Source: an uncultured Veillonella sp.
GTDB taxonomy: Bacteria > Bacillota > Negativicutes > Veillonellales > Veillonellaceae
Assembly: GCF_934190855.1 (NCBI RefSeq)
Contig: NZ_CAKPTN010000089.1
Coordinates: 1-6,714, forward strand
DNA: 6,714 bases
Reading direction: 5' to 3'
The notes under the pieces are model-generated. The model saw only the letters and a list, made by a program, of their open reading frames with translations, had not been told where the DNA came from and ran no database searches. This document shows, in pieces, positions 1 through 5,534 of the stretch (position 1 is its first letter; the number at the start of each line of letters is the position of its first letter). The translations under genes and the position numbers were made by a program.

Positions 1-1
1 T

Positions 2-538
2 GCTGTAAGCGATTATGATTTATGGCCAGCCGCTGCACAGATGATGTTATTTATTTCATCATTTTTTGGTGGTTGTAGTGGTTCTACAACGGGCGGTGTA
101 AAGATTATTCGCCTCATTATTTTAGTTAAGAGTAGTATTATTTATTTAAGAAAATCCATTCATCCAGATATGGTGCAAGTAGTGCGGATCAATGGTAAGC
201 CAATGCCTACTAAATGGATTCAGATGACACAACAATTTTTATTTTTATACTTAATGATTTATGTAGTATCTGTTTTCCTTATGACTTGTACTGGTCTAAA
301 TACATATGATTCCATGCAGGTGGTAACGGCATTCTTAAGTAATGTAGGTCTTGGCTTTGGTGGTTTTGGGCCAACTGATTCCTTCACCGTTATGCCAGAC
401 GCAGCTAAATGTATTGCCATTGTAGATATGCTATTAGGTCGTTTGGAATTGTTCACTATTCTTGTTATGCTTCACCCTCAATTCTGGGAAGGGTATTTCA
501 TCAAAAAAGATGTTCCTAAGCGTTATCGTATTTTGTAG
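2..538 (+). CDS. trkH: TrkH-family potassium uptake protein, C-terminal part (5' end outside window)
   Basis: This is the last 178 residues of a membrane subunit of a Trk/Ktr-type K+ transporter; the frame is open from base 2, so the gene begins upstream of the window. TrkH proteins are built from four repeated membrane-pore-membrane units. Two pore loops are visible: the third, GGCSGSTTGGVK at fragment residues 23-34, and the fourth, SNVGLGFGGFGPT at 113-125. Each carries the glycine-rich selectivity-filter pattern. The C-terminus shows the family signature LLGRLELF followed by a basic tail ending at a TAG stop. Hydrophobic stretches flank both loops. The usual cytoplasmic NAD-binding partner TrkA is not in the window; it may lie upstream, which is an inference. 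The stop overlaps the ribosome site of the next gene, so the two are probably cotranscribed. KtrB is the alternative family name, but the C-terminal signature favours TrkH. Confidence 0.88.
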   Translation, partial: AVSDYDLWPAAAQMMLFISSFFGGCSGSTTGGVKIIRLIILVKSSIIYLRKSIHPDMVQVVRINGKPMPTKWIQMTQQFLFLYLMIYVVSVFLMTCTGLNTYDSMQVVTAFLSNVGLGFGGFGPTDSFTVMPDAAKCIAIVDMLLGRLELFTILVMLHPQFWEGYFIKKDVPKRYRIL

Positions 539-552
539 GAGGGCGTAAGTAT

Positions 553-1149
553 ATGGAAGTTATAAAACGCCCTCTAGGGTTATATAAAGCAAATTGTTAT
601 GTATTAATAAAAGAGGGAAAGTCCCTTATTATTGATCCAGGCTTTCATTGTAATCATATTATAGAAATGGTAAAAGACTCTGAGCCTATAGCAGTTTTAT
701 TGACACATGGTCACTGTGACCATGTGTCGGCCCTTGATGAGGTCTGTGCTCATTATAAAATACCAGCCTATTTACATCCTTTAGATCATGAGCTGTTACA
801 ATTAATTCGTCGTAGGCCTAGTGTTTACAAGAAGAAAATGTATACTAATTGTGAGGATTTAGTAACAGGAAAACTACAATTAGGACCTTTTGAAATTATT
901 GTTCATCATACACCTGGTCATAGTGCTGGTTCTGTTTGTTTAGAAATAGATGGACACTTGTTTACAGGCGATACGGTGTTTAAGCAAAATGTGGGAAATA
1001 CAGATAATTATAAAAGTAACCCTCATGATTTAAATACAAGTTTAAAGTATATTTTAACCTTATCTAAGGACTTAATTGTTGAACCAGGACATAAAGAGTC
1101 CACAATATTAAAAGATGAAGAAGAATTCATCAAAAATATTGTAGTATAG
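553..1149 (+). CDS. MBL-fold metallo-hydrolase (glyoxalase II-like)
   Basis: This is a 198-residue soluble metallo-beta-lactamase-fold hydrolase, about the length of small YcbL/glyoxalase-II-like proteins that lack the extra C-terminal helical domain. The metal ligands are in place: THGHCDH gives H52, H54, D56 and H57, TPGHSAG gives H123, FTGDTVF gives D140, and PGH gives H180. This predicts a dinuclear metal site, usually zinc or iron. In this group the loop after GDT often reads GRTDL, but here it is GNTDNYKSN, so the substrate may differ from typical glyoxalase-II relatives. The ATG is preceded by AGGAGGG at 537-543, which overlaps the trkH stop, with 9 bases between site and start. This supports both the start and cotranscription with trkH. 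The real substrate cannot be read from the sequence. No terminator follows; the tRNA promoter begins 3 bases after the stop. Confidence 0.9.
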   Translation: MEVIKRPLGLYKANCYVLIKEGKSLIIDPGFHCNHIIEMVKDSEPIAVLLTHGHCDHVSALDEVCAHYKIPAYLHPLDHELLQLIRRRPSVYKKKMYTNCEDLVTGKLQLGPFEIIVHHTPGHSAGSVCLEIDGHLFTGDTVFKQNVGNTDNYKSNPHDLNTSLKYILTLSKDLIVEPGHKESTILKDEEEFIKNIVV

Positions 1150-1151
1150 TG

Positions 1152-1180
1152 TTGACAAAAGTTCTGATAACCGATATACT
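1152..1180 (+). promoter_or_regulatory. Sigma-70 promoter of the tRNA operon
   Basis: A perfect -35 box TTGACA (1152-1157) is separated by 17 bases from a -10 box TATACT (1175-1180), one mismatch from consensus. Transcription should begin near 1186-1188, leaving a leader of about a dozen bases before the tRNA-Asp gene. The promoter lies immediately after the stop of the upstream hydrolase gene. Its strength suits a stable RNA operon. Confidence 0.9.
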
Positions 1181-1199
1181 AAGCAAGTACTTTGGATAC

Positions 1200-1275
1200 G
1201 GCCCCGTGGTGTAGCGGTTAACATGTCGCCCTGTCACGGCGAAGATCGTCAGTTCAAATCTGATCGGGGTCGCCA
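1200..1275 (+). tRNA. tRNA-Asp (anticodon GUC)
   Basis: The 76-base cloverleaf has acceptor stem GGCCCCG pairing with CGGGGTC (one G-T), discriminator G and an encoded CCA. The anticodon GTC lies at 1233-1235 in the loop CTGTCAC on stem TCGCC/GGCGA. The T arm is GTCAG/CTGAT with loop TTCAAAT. It is the first gene of the five-gene operon and lies 5 bases before tRNA-Phe. Confidence 0.96.
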
Positions 1276-1280
1276 TTCAT

Positions 1281-1356
<76 letters not shown>

Positions 1357-1363
1357 TGTACAT

Positions 1364-1438
1364 GCGGGAATAGCTCAGCGGTAGAGCACCGCCTTGCCAA
1401 GGCGGGGGTCGCGAGTTCGAATCTCGTTTCCCGCTCCA
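1364..1438 (+). tRNA. tRNA-Gly (anticodon GCC)
   Basis: The 75-base cloverleaf has acceptor GCGGGAA pairing perfectly with TTCCCGC, discriminator T and encoded CCA. The anticodon GCC lies at 1396-1398 on stem CCGCC/GGCGG. The T arm is GCGAG/CTCGT with loop TTCGAAT. It lies 9 bases before tRNA-Cys. Confidence 0.97.
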
Positions 1439-1447
1439 ACTTTATAT

Positions 1448-1522
<75 letters not shown>

Positions 1523-1537
1523 CAAATCGTTACCCAT

Positions 1538-1626
1538 GCCGGGGTGGCGGAACAGGCAGACGCAACGGACTTAAAATCCGTCGGTTGGAGACAACCGTAC
1601 CGGTTCGATTCCGGTCCTCGGCACCA
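1538..1626 (+). tRNA. tRNA-Leu (anticodon UAA)
   Basis: This 89-base class II tRNA has acceptor GCCGGGG pairing with CCTCGGC (one G-T), discriminator A and encoded CCA. The anticodon TAA lies at 1572-1574 on stem ACGGA/TCCGT. The long variable arm GGTTG-GAGA-CAACC is the class II hallmark, and the D loop is leucine-like. It is the last gene of the operon; the terminator follows 3 to 4 bases later. Confidence 0.96.
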
Positions 1627-1629
1627 ATT

Positions 1630-1656
1630 AAGACTAACTTCGGTTAGTCTTTTTTT
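1630..1656 (+). terminator. Rho-independent terminator of the tRNA operon
   Basis: The perfect stem AGACTAAC (1631-1638) and GTTAGTCT (1643-1650) closes a stable TTCG tetraloop, extended by one A-T pair and followed by a run of seven T from 1650. It begins 4 bases after the CCA of tRNA-Leu. It would also stop any readthrough from the upstream hydrolase gene. Confidence 0.95.
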
Positions 1657-1675
1657 CTTATCTGAATTAATTAAA

Positions 1676-1733
1676 ATAATCCAATGAATAATAAACATAA
1701 ACTATAATGCAATGAGTAATAAACCTAAACTAT
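1676..1733 (+). repeat. 28-bp tandem duplication spanning the DUF523 gene start
   Basis: Bases 1676-1705 match 1704-1733 at 27 of 30 positions with an offset of exactly 28. Both copies contain an ATG followed by a nearly identical short coding stretch: the upstream copy reads MNNKHKL then TAA, and the downstream copy reads MSNKPKL and continues into the gene. Because 28 is not a multiple of 3, the two ATGs are in different frames. The region is AT-rich and holds no recognisable Shine-Dalgarno sequence. Confidence 0.9.
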
Positions 1734-2167
1734 TGATCAGTGAATGCCTGTGTGGTGTTCCTTGTCGCTATGACGGAAAAGACAATTATATAGATACTGT
1801 AGAGATTCTTAAAAAGTATTATGAATTAATACCTGTGTGTCCAGAGGTACTAGGCGGTCTTTGCACACCGAGAGAGCCTGCAGAGCGGCAAGGAAATCGT
1901 ATATGCACTGCTGATGGTACAGATGTAACTACACAGTTTATAAGAGGTGCAGAGATTACAGTTCATATAGCTGTTGAACATAAATGTGAACAAGCTTTGT
2001 TGAAGGCCAAAAGCCCTAGTTGTGGTTATAAGCGCATTTATGATGGTTCCTTTACGAGAACTTTAAAAGATGGTCATGGATGCACTGTAGAGGCATTATT
2101 AAAGAAAAATCTAAGAATTTACACAGAACATGATATAGATCTTTTGTTGGTACAAAAAAAAAGATGA
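1712..2167 (+). CDS. DUF523 family protein, TudS-like (possible [4Fe-4S] thiouracil desulfidase)
   Basis: This 151-residue cytosolic protein matches the full length of single-domain DUF523 proteins. Family landmarks are the N-terminal ISECLCGVPCRYDG (C12, C14, C18), PVCPEVLGGLCTPREPAE (C43, C51) and KSPSCGY (C104). Characterised members such as TudS use three conserved cysteines to hold a [4Fe-4S] cluster that removes sulfur from thiouracil. C12, C51 and C104 are the likely equivalents, although C14, C18, C43, C65, C92 and C124 are also present. The function here is inferred from the family only. The ATG at 1712 is chosen because the KPKLLIS stretch must precede the first cysteine motif, and no other ATG is near. 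Oddly, no ribosome site precedes it, and the start lies in a tandem duplication. The gene stands alone between the tRNA terminator and its own hairpin, which overlaps the TGA stop. Confidence 0.88.
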   Translation: MSNKPKLLISECLCGVPCRYDGKDNYIDTVEILKKYYELIPVCPEVLGGLCTPREPAERQGNRICTADGTDVTTQFIRGAEITVHIAVEHKCEQALLKAKSPSCGYKRIYDGSFTRTLKDGHGCTVEALLKKNLRIYTEHDIDLLLVQKKR

Positions 2168-2191
2168 GTTAAACTCATCTCTTTTTCTTTT
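2154..2191. terminator. Bidirectional rho-independent terminator between convergent genes
   Basis: The perfect 7-bp stem AGATGAG (2162-2168) and CTCATCT (2174-2180) encloses loop TTAAA. On the plus strand it is followed by T-rich CTTTTTCTTTT. On the minus strand the A run 2154-2162 becomes a nine-base T tail, so the minus direction looks the stronger. It overlaps the DUF523 stop codon (2165-2167) and should end both that transcript and the convergent sulfatase transcript, giving the latter about 120 bases of 3' untranslated RNA. Confidence 0.88.
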
Positions 2192-2196
2192 ATGAT

Positions 2197-2228
2197 GTTA
2201 ATGTTTATAGTTAATGTTTATAGTTAAT
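2197..2228. repeat. 13-bp tandem repeat, about 2.5 copies
   Basis: The unit GTTAATGTTTATA occurs perfectly twice (2197-2209 and 2210-2222), followed by a partial third copy GTTAAT. It lies in the non-coding gap between the terminator and the end of the minus-strand transferase gene, within the latter's 3' untranslated region. The rest of the gap to 2284 shows no gene or clear structure. It looks like replication slippage in AT-rich DNA. Confidence 0.85.
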
Positions 2229-2284
2229 CCATAATGTGCTATAGCGTATCAACTGTGACAAATTTACTATTTATGTTACTACTT

Positions 2285-4117
2285 TTATTTACCAACATTA
2301 ACAGGATCATTAATTAATGGCTGTTCACCAAGTAATGTAGTTAAGTTGTGTAAATTGAATCGATACTGAGCATTACTAAAGTCTCGTGTCGCATCATAAC
2401 GATGATTTGGTGCTTGCATGAGACCTACTAATGTGTCATAGAGCAAATCATTCGTAAAGAATTGATGCTCATGTTTCGTAAGTACATCTGCCGTTTGCGG
2501 ATAGGCTGTACGATATTGAGGAGATAAGTATACCCAGAATGGAATATGTGTCATAACAAAGTCGAATGTATCTGGGTTGTGGGATTTATCTAAGCTTTCA
2601 CCGTGATCAGAGAAATATACCATAGCTTGTAAATTCAATTTATCCTTGCCATAGGTGTAAATTTGTTGTAATAACCAGTCTGTATATAATTGACTATTGG
2701 CATATGCTTCTTGACCATCAGGATATGGACCTTGTTTCCATTTACTAAATTCATGAGGGTAACGGTCATTATAATAAATATGACTGCCCATAATATGAAT
2801 AACGATAAAGTTATTCTTCGTAGGATCTACAGTTTCTAATAATGGTAACAATGCTTCGTCATAGCGATCGGAGAACGCATAAGATTCATGAGCCCATTTT
2901 GTAGTGTCTGCAGTCTTAGCCATTAAAGAAATAGCTGTATCATATTCACCGAATACACCTTGGTTACTAAACCAAGACGTTGTATAACCAGCTTTTTTGG
3001 CTACGTCTAAGATATTTGCTGAATCAAGGAATGGTCTATCGTCATATTGATTTCGTTCAGATAGAGCACGTTCCAAAGTTGGTACTGTTTGTACATAAGA
3101 GGAATAGGCGTTGTCAAAGAATATAAAATCTTTATTGTTTGCACGCATATTTCCTTGCCATGGAGTATCGTCATAAGGGAAGTTTGGATTATATACTTTC
3201 ATATAATCCCGAGAGCTAGACTCACCGATGACTAGAATGATAGTTCCTGGCGTTTTATTAGTAGCCGTTTCTTTAGTATCTAAATTAAAGGAATCGAATA
3301 CTATATGATGATTATCATTATATTGCTGCATTTGTTTTACATAATCACCAGCAGCAATCCAGTTGGCTACAATACATGTTTGAGGGAATAAGAAGAATGG
3401 AACATATACTAGAAAGGCTACGATAGAAGCGATGAGCATAGCAGATCGCATAGGTCGTGTAGTATTTAAATTCACTACTGCTTTCATGCCTAAATTAGAC
3501 CAGTATAATAAATATGTCCATAATATAAGACCAACACCTACTGCAATTAGACCAGGAATACCAGCTGCATTTTTTAAGAAACCAAATGCCTCTTCTGGAT
3601 TAGTCATATAGACTGCTAATAGACTAGCTGGCGTTAAACAGTGCCATGTAGTCATGTAATAGCCAATTTGTAAGAATGGGATGAGGCTAAGAATCATGGA
3701 GATAATAGCCATGATTAGTGATGTCGTTTTATGGAAGCGATTCGTTTGATTAAGTAAAAACTGAATGCCTGATAAACCCATAAAGATTAATAAGCCAAAT
3801 AAGAAATCATTGGCAAATTCATAGAAGTATAGCGGCTTAACATAAGACCAGTGGAATAGAAGTGGGAAGGTAAGGGCCCATAAGATACCCACTAATCCGT
3901 ATCCTAGAAACGGTCTATGGAAAACAGTGCAGCCCATAAAATATTGAAACAAGAATGTACCAACAATGGTGGGGACCGCTAAAATAGTAATATCCTCTAC
4001 ATCTAAGCCTAGTGTAATGGGTTCGTAAATTAAAAATAGAATAATATATAAAACAATACCTATAATACCAAAGCGAAAAATGGGGTTACGCCCAATTTGC
4101 TTTAAACTAGATGACAT
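2285..4117 (-). CDS. Membrane sulfatase-fold transferase, phosphoethanolamine transferase-like (EptA/CptA type)
   Basis: This 610-residue protein has an N-terminal half with about six or seven hydrophobic segments (near residues 17-32, 45-62, 71-90, 102-123, 132-152, 186-206 and 226-246). A periplasmic alkaline-phosphatase/sulfatase domain follows from about 290. Motifs fit phosphoethanolamine transferases: VIGESSSRDYM at 296-306 (metal ligand E299, nucleophile region), HIMGSHIYYNDRYP at 441-454, and FSDHGES at 502-508 (D504, H505). Such enzymes move phosphoethanolamine from phosphatidylethanolamine to lipid A or core LPS, often affecting polymyxin resistance. The acceptor here is unknown. 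CptA-like members commonly read GEST at the nucleophile, whereas this one has serine. The start is ATG at 4117, preceded by AGAGAGG with 7 bases of spacing; an in-frame GTG at 4144 has no such site. The gene stands alone, divergent from scpA. Phosphoglycerol transferase is a less likely alternative. Confidence 0.85.
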   Translation of the reverse strand: MSSSLKQIGRNPIFRFGIIGIVLYIILFLIYEPITLGLDVEDITILAVPTIVGTFLFQYFMGCTVFHRPFLGYGLVGILWALTFPLLFHWSYVKPLYFYEFANDFLFGLLIFMGLSGIQFLLNQTNRFHKTTSLIMAIISMILSLIPFLQIGYYMTTWHCLTPASLLAVYMTNPEEAFGFLKNAAGIPGLIAVGVGLILWTYLLYWSNLGMKAVVNLNTTRPMRSAMLIASIVAFLVYVPFFLFPQTCIVANWIAAGDYVKQMQQYNDNHHIVFDSFNLDTKETATNKTPGTIILVIGESSSRDYMKVYNPNFPYDDTPWQGNMRANNKDFIFFDNAYSSYVQTVPTLERALSERNQYDDRPFLDSANILDVAKKAGYTTSWFSNQGVFGEYDTAISLMAKTADTTKWAHESYAFSDRYDEALLPLLETVDPTKNNFIVIHIMGSHIYYNDRYPHEFSKWKQGPYPDGQEAYANSQLYTDWLLQQIYTYGKDKLNLQAMVYFSDHGESLDKSHNPDTFDFVMTHIPFWVYLSPQYRTAYPQTADVLTKHEHQFFTNDLLYDTLVGLMQAPNHRYDATRDFSNAQYRFNLHNLTTLLGEQPLINDPVNVGK

Positions 4118-4124
4118 AATTAAG

Positions 4125-4131
4125 CCTCTCT
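4125..4131 (-). promoter_or_regulatory. Ribosome binding site fixing the transferase start
   Basis: On the minus strand this reads AGAGAGG and sits 7 bases before the ATG at 4117. It lies inside the extra codons that a GTG start at 4144 would add, so it decides in favour of the shorter, 610-residue protein. Confidence 0.8.
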
Positions 4132-4154
4132 TAAAGGAACACACAATAATATAT

Positions 4155-4186
4155 CTTTATAATATATAATAATTATATTATTAAAG
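4155..4186. repeat. AT-rich imperfect inverted repeat in the divergent spacer
   Basis: The left arm CTTTATAATATA (4155-4166) pairs with the right arm TATATTATTAAAG (4174-4186) with a single bulged base, around an AT-only centre. It lies between the divergent transferase and scpA genes, nearer the transferase, and overlaps a possible -10 box of the transferase promoter. It could be an operator or simply AT-rich symmetry; the sequence alone does not decide. Confidence 0.5.
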
Positions 4187-4212
4187 ATAGCAGATGAGTG
4201 TAAAAAAAACAA
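4184..4212 (-). promoter_or_regulatory. Candidate promoter of the transferase gene
   Basis: On the minus strand TTGTTT (4207-4212) and TATCTT (4184-4189) are spaced by 17 bases. This is a moderate match to sigma-70 and would start RNA near 4177, with about 60 bases of leader. Several other AT-rich -10-like hexamers lie downstream, so the exact promoter is uncertain. Confidence 0.35.
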
Positions 4213-4216
4213 TTAT

Positions 4217-4246
4217 TTGAAAGTACTACTATAAATGCTTTATAAT
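4217..4246 (+). promoter_or_regulatory. Sigma-70 promoter of the scpA-scpB-rluB operon
   Basis: The -35 box TTGAAA (4217-4222) and a consensus -10 box TATAAT (4241-4246) are separated by 18 bases. Transcription would begin near 4253, giving a leader of about 33 bases that contains the scpA ribosome site AAGGA at 4272-4276. Confidence 0.75.
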
Positions 4247-4285
4247 TATATAGTTAAAGTACATTTTTTCTAAGGATTGGGGTTT

Positions 4286-5011
4286 ATGGGAGATTATAAT
4301 TACAAGTTGGACGTTTTTGAAGGTCCCCTTGATTTGCTGTTGCATCTCATTGAAAAACATAAAATAGAAATCACCGATATTCCTATCGTTGAAATAACGA
4401 GTCAATACTTGGAGTATCTAGATAATTGGAACCATTTTGATATTCATTATAGTAGTGAATTTCTTGTCATGGCTTCTACATTATTACAGATTAAATCACG
4501 TATGCTATTACCTAAGGCCGAACCTGAGCCAGAGGATGCTGCGGATCCACGTGACGAATTAGTAGCTAAATTAGTAGAGTTTAAAAAGATTAAGGACTTT
4601 ACAGCTCTACTGATGGAGCGAACCGCAGTATCGGCTAATGTTTTTAGTCGTCCTGAAGAAACAAGTGTTCTCGGTTTAGACAATGTATATAATCTAGAAC
4701 TTTCACAGCTATATCAAATCTTTTATCAAACCTTAAAACGGGCTAAAGAATTACCTGAAGAGGAACCCATTCGAGAGGTTAAGGTAGAAAAAGATACATA
4801 TAGTCTAGAGGATATGATTCTATCCTTGTCAAGTCGTATACGCCGTGGTGAAAGTTTACACTTTAGGGAATTATTAGTAGCTATAGAAACCAAAAGTGGT
4901 ATGGTAACAATCTTTATGGCTGTTCTTGAATTGTTAAAACAGCAAGTAATGGAAATGCGCTACGAAGATGATGATATTATATTCACTGCTGCTTTGGATG
5001 GAGCCGTGTAG
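4286..5011 (+). CDS. scpA: Segregation and condensation protein A (kleisin subunit of Smc-ScpAB)
   Basis: This 241-residue kleisin bridges the Smc ATPase heads and, with ScpB, forms the condensin-like complex that compacts and segregates the chromosome. The N-terminus carries the family signature FEGPLDLLLHLIEKHK (residues 11-26) and then SSEFLVMASTLLQIKSRMLL (56-75), the Smc-neck-binding helices. An acidic linker follows (EPEPEDAADPRDE, about 78-90). The C-terminal winged-helix region, from about 170, contains RIRRGESLHFREL and GMVTIFMAVLELLKQQ, typical of the Smc-cap contact. The length is normal for Firmicutes ScpA. The start is ATG at 4286, 9 bases after AAGGA (4272-4276). An in-frame TTG at 4277 directly abuts that site and is unlikely. 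The gene heads an operon; scpB begins 12 bases after its stop. Confidence 0.96.
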   Translation: MGDYNYKLDVFEGPLDLLLHLIEKHKIEITDIPIVEITSQYLEYLDNWNHFDIHYSSEFLVMASTLLQIKSRMLLPKAEPEPEDAADPRDELVAKLVEFKKIKDFTALLMERTAVSANVFSRPEETSVLGLDNVYNLELSQLYQIFYQTLKRAKELPEEEPIREVKVEKDTYSLEDMILSLSSRIRRGESLHFRELLVAIETKSGMVTIFMAVLELLKQQVMEMRYEDDDIIFTAALDGAV

Positions 5012-5023
5012 AAAGGGGGCTAT

Positions 5024-5533
5024 ATGAGCTTACCAACAATGCATTTAGAGGCTGTTTTATTTTCAGCGGCAAAACCTATATCGATGGAAATGTTAGAAGA
5101 GGTATTTGGCCTTTCGCGAGACGAAATACAAGACTATATAAACGAATTAAAACGAGAGCTAGAAGAGCAAAATCGTGGTATTCGACTACGTGTATCTGGG
5201 GCCGGCGTCGAATTAGTTAGTGCTATAGAAAGTGCTGATTATGTGGGACATATCCGTAAAAGAGAAGATAAATTGTCCAATGCGGCCATGGAAACATTAG
5301 CCGTTATTGCTTATAAGCAACCAATCACTAAAGCTGAGATTGAAGAGATTCGCGGTGTTAATAGTGATAAAATTATAAAACAATTGCTTACTAGATCTCT
5401 TATAGCCGAATTAGGCCATAAAGATACTGTAGGTAGACCTATTCTATATGGTACGACAGATGAATTTTTACGAAGTGCTGGTGTAGAATCGATTGAAGCT
5501 TTACATCAAGAAGTTTCGGAAACAGAAGGATAA
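5024..5533 (+). CDS. scpB: Segregation and condensation protein B
   Basis: This 169-residue partner of ScpA dimerises, wraps the central part of the kleisin and takes part in Smc loading and chromosome segregation. Two winged-helix domains are apparent, about residues 1-75 and 85-155. The second carries the family signature LAVIAYKQPITKAEIEEIRGV (split here as residues 92-102 and 103-112), followed by GRP at 137-139 and LYGTTDEFL. The C-terminal tail is short and acidic. The ATG is preceded by AAAGGGGG (5012-5019) with about 4 bases of spacing, starting right at the scpA stop. Its TAA stop is only one base from the rluB ATG, which suggests the three genes are translated in a coupled way. Length and order are normal for Firmicutes. 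Confidence 0.96.
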   Translation: MSLPTMHLEAVLFSAAKPISMEMLEEVFGLSRDEIQDYINELKRELEEQNRGIRLRVSGAGVELVSAIESADYVGHIRKREDKLSNAAMETLAVIAYKQPITKAEIEEIRGVNSDKIIKQLLTRSLIAELGHKDTVGRPILYGTTDEFLRSAGVESIEALHQEVSETEG

Positions 5534-5534
5534 T

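Noticed and set aside
259..456. 65-codon minus-strand open frame inside trkH
   Set aside because: It lies wholly antisense to conserved TrkH coding sequence, and the peptide has no recognisable features.
1703..1708. Consensus TATAAT as the -10 box of the DUF523 gene
   Set aside because: Transcription would start about 6 to 8 bases later, after the A of the ATG at 1712, and no -35 box is present at 16-18 bases upstream. It is more likely a by-product of the AT-rich duplication.
4118..4144. GTG start adding nine residues to the transferase
   Set aside because: The good ribosome site AGAGAGG lies inside this extension and points to the ATG at 4117, and no site precedes the GTG.
4277..4285. TTG start adding three residues to ScpA
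   Set aside because: It sits directly against the AAGGA site with no spacing; the ATG at 4286 has correct spacing and matches the usual ScpA N-terminus.
4447..4683. 78-codon minus-strand open frame inside scpA
   Set aside because: It is antisense to a well-conserved ScpA region; the serine- and alanine-rich peptide is typical of a shadow frame.
5493..5534. TTG start extending RluB into scpB
   Set aside because: The extension is encoded by scpB sequence in another frame, and the ATG at 5535 begins exactly at the S4 domain with a ribosome site just before it.
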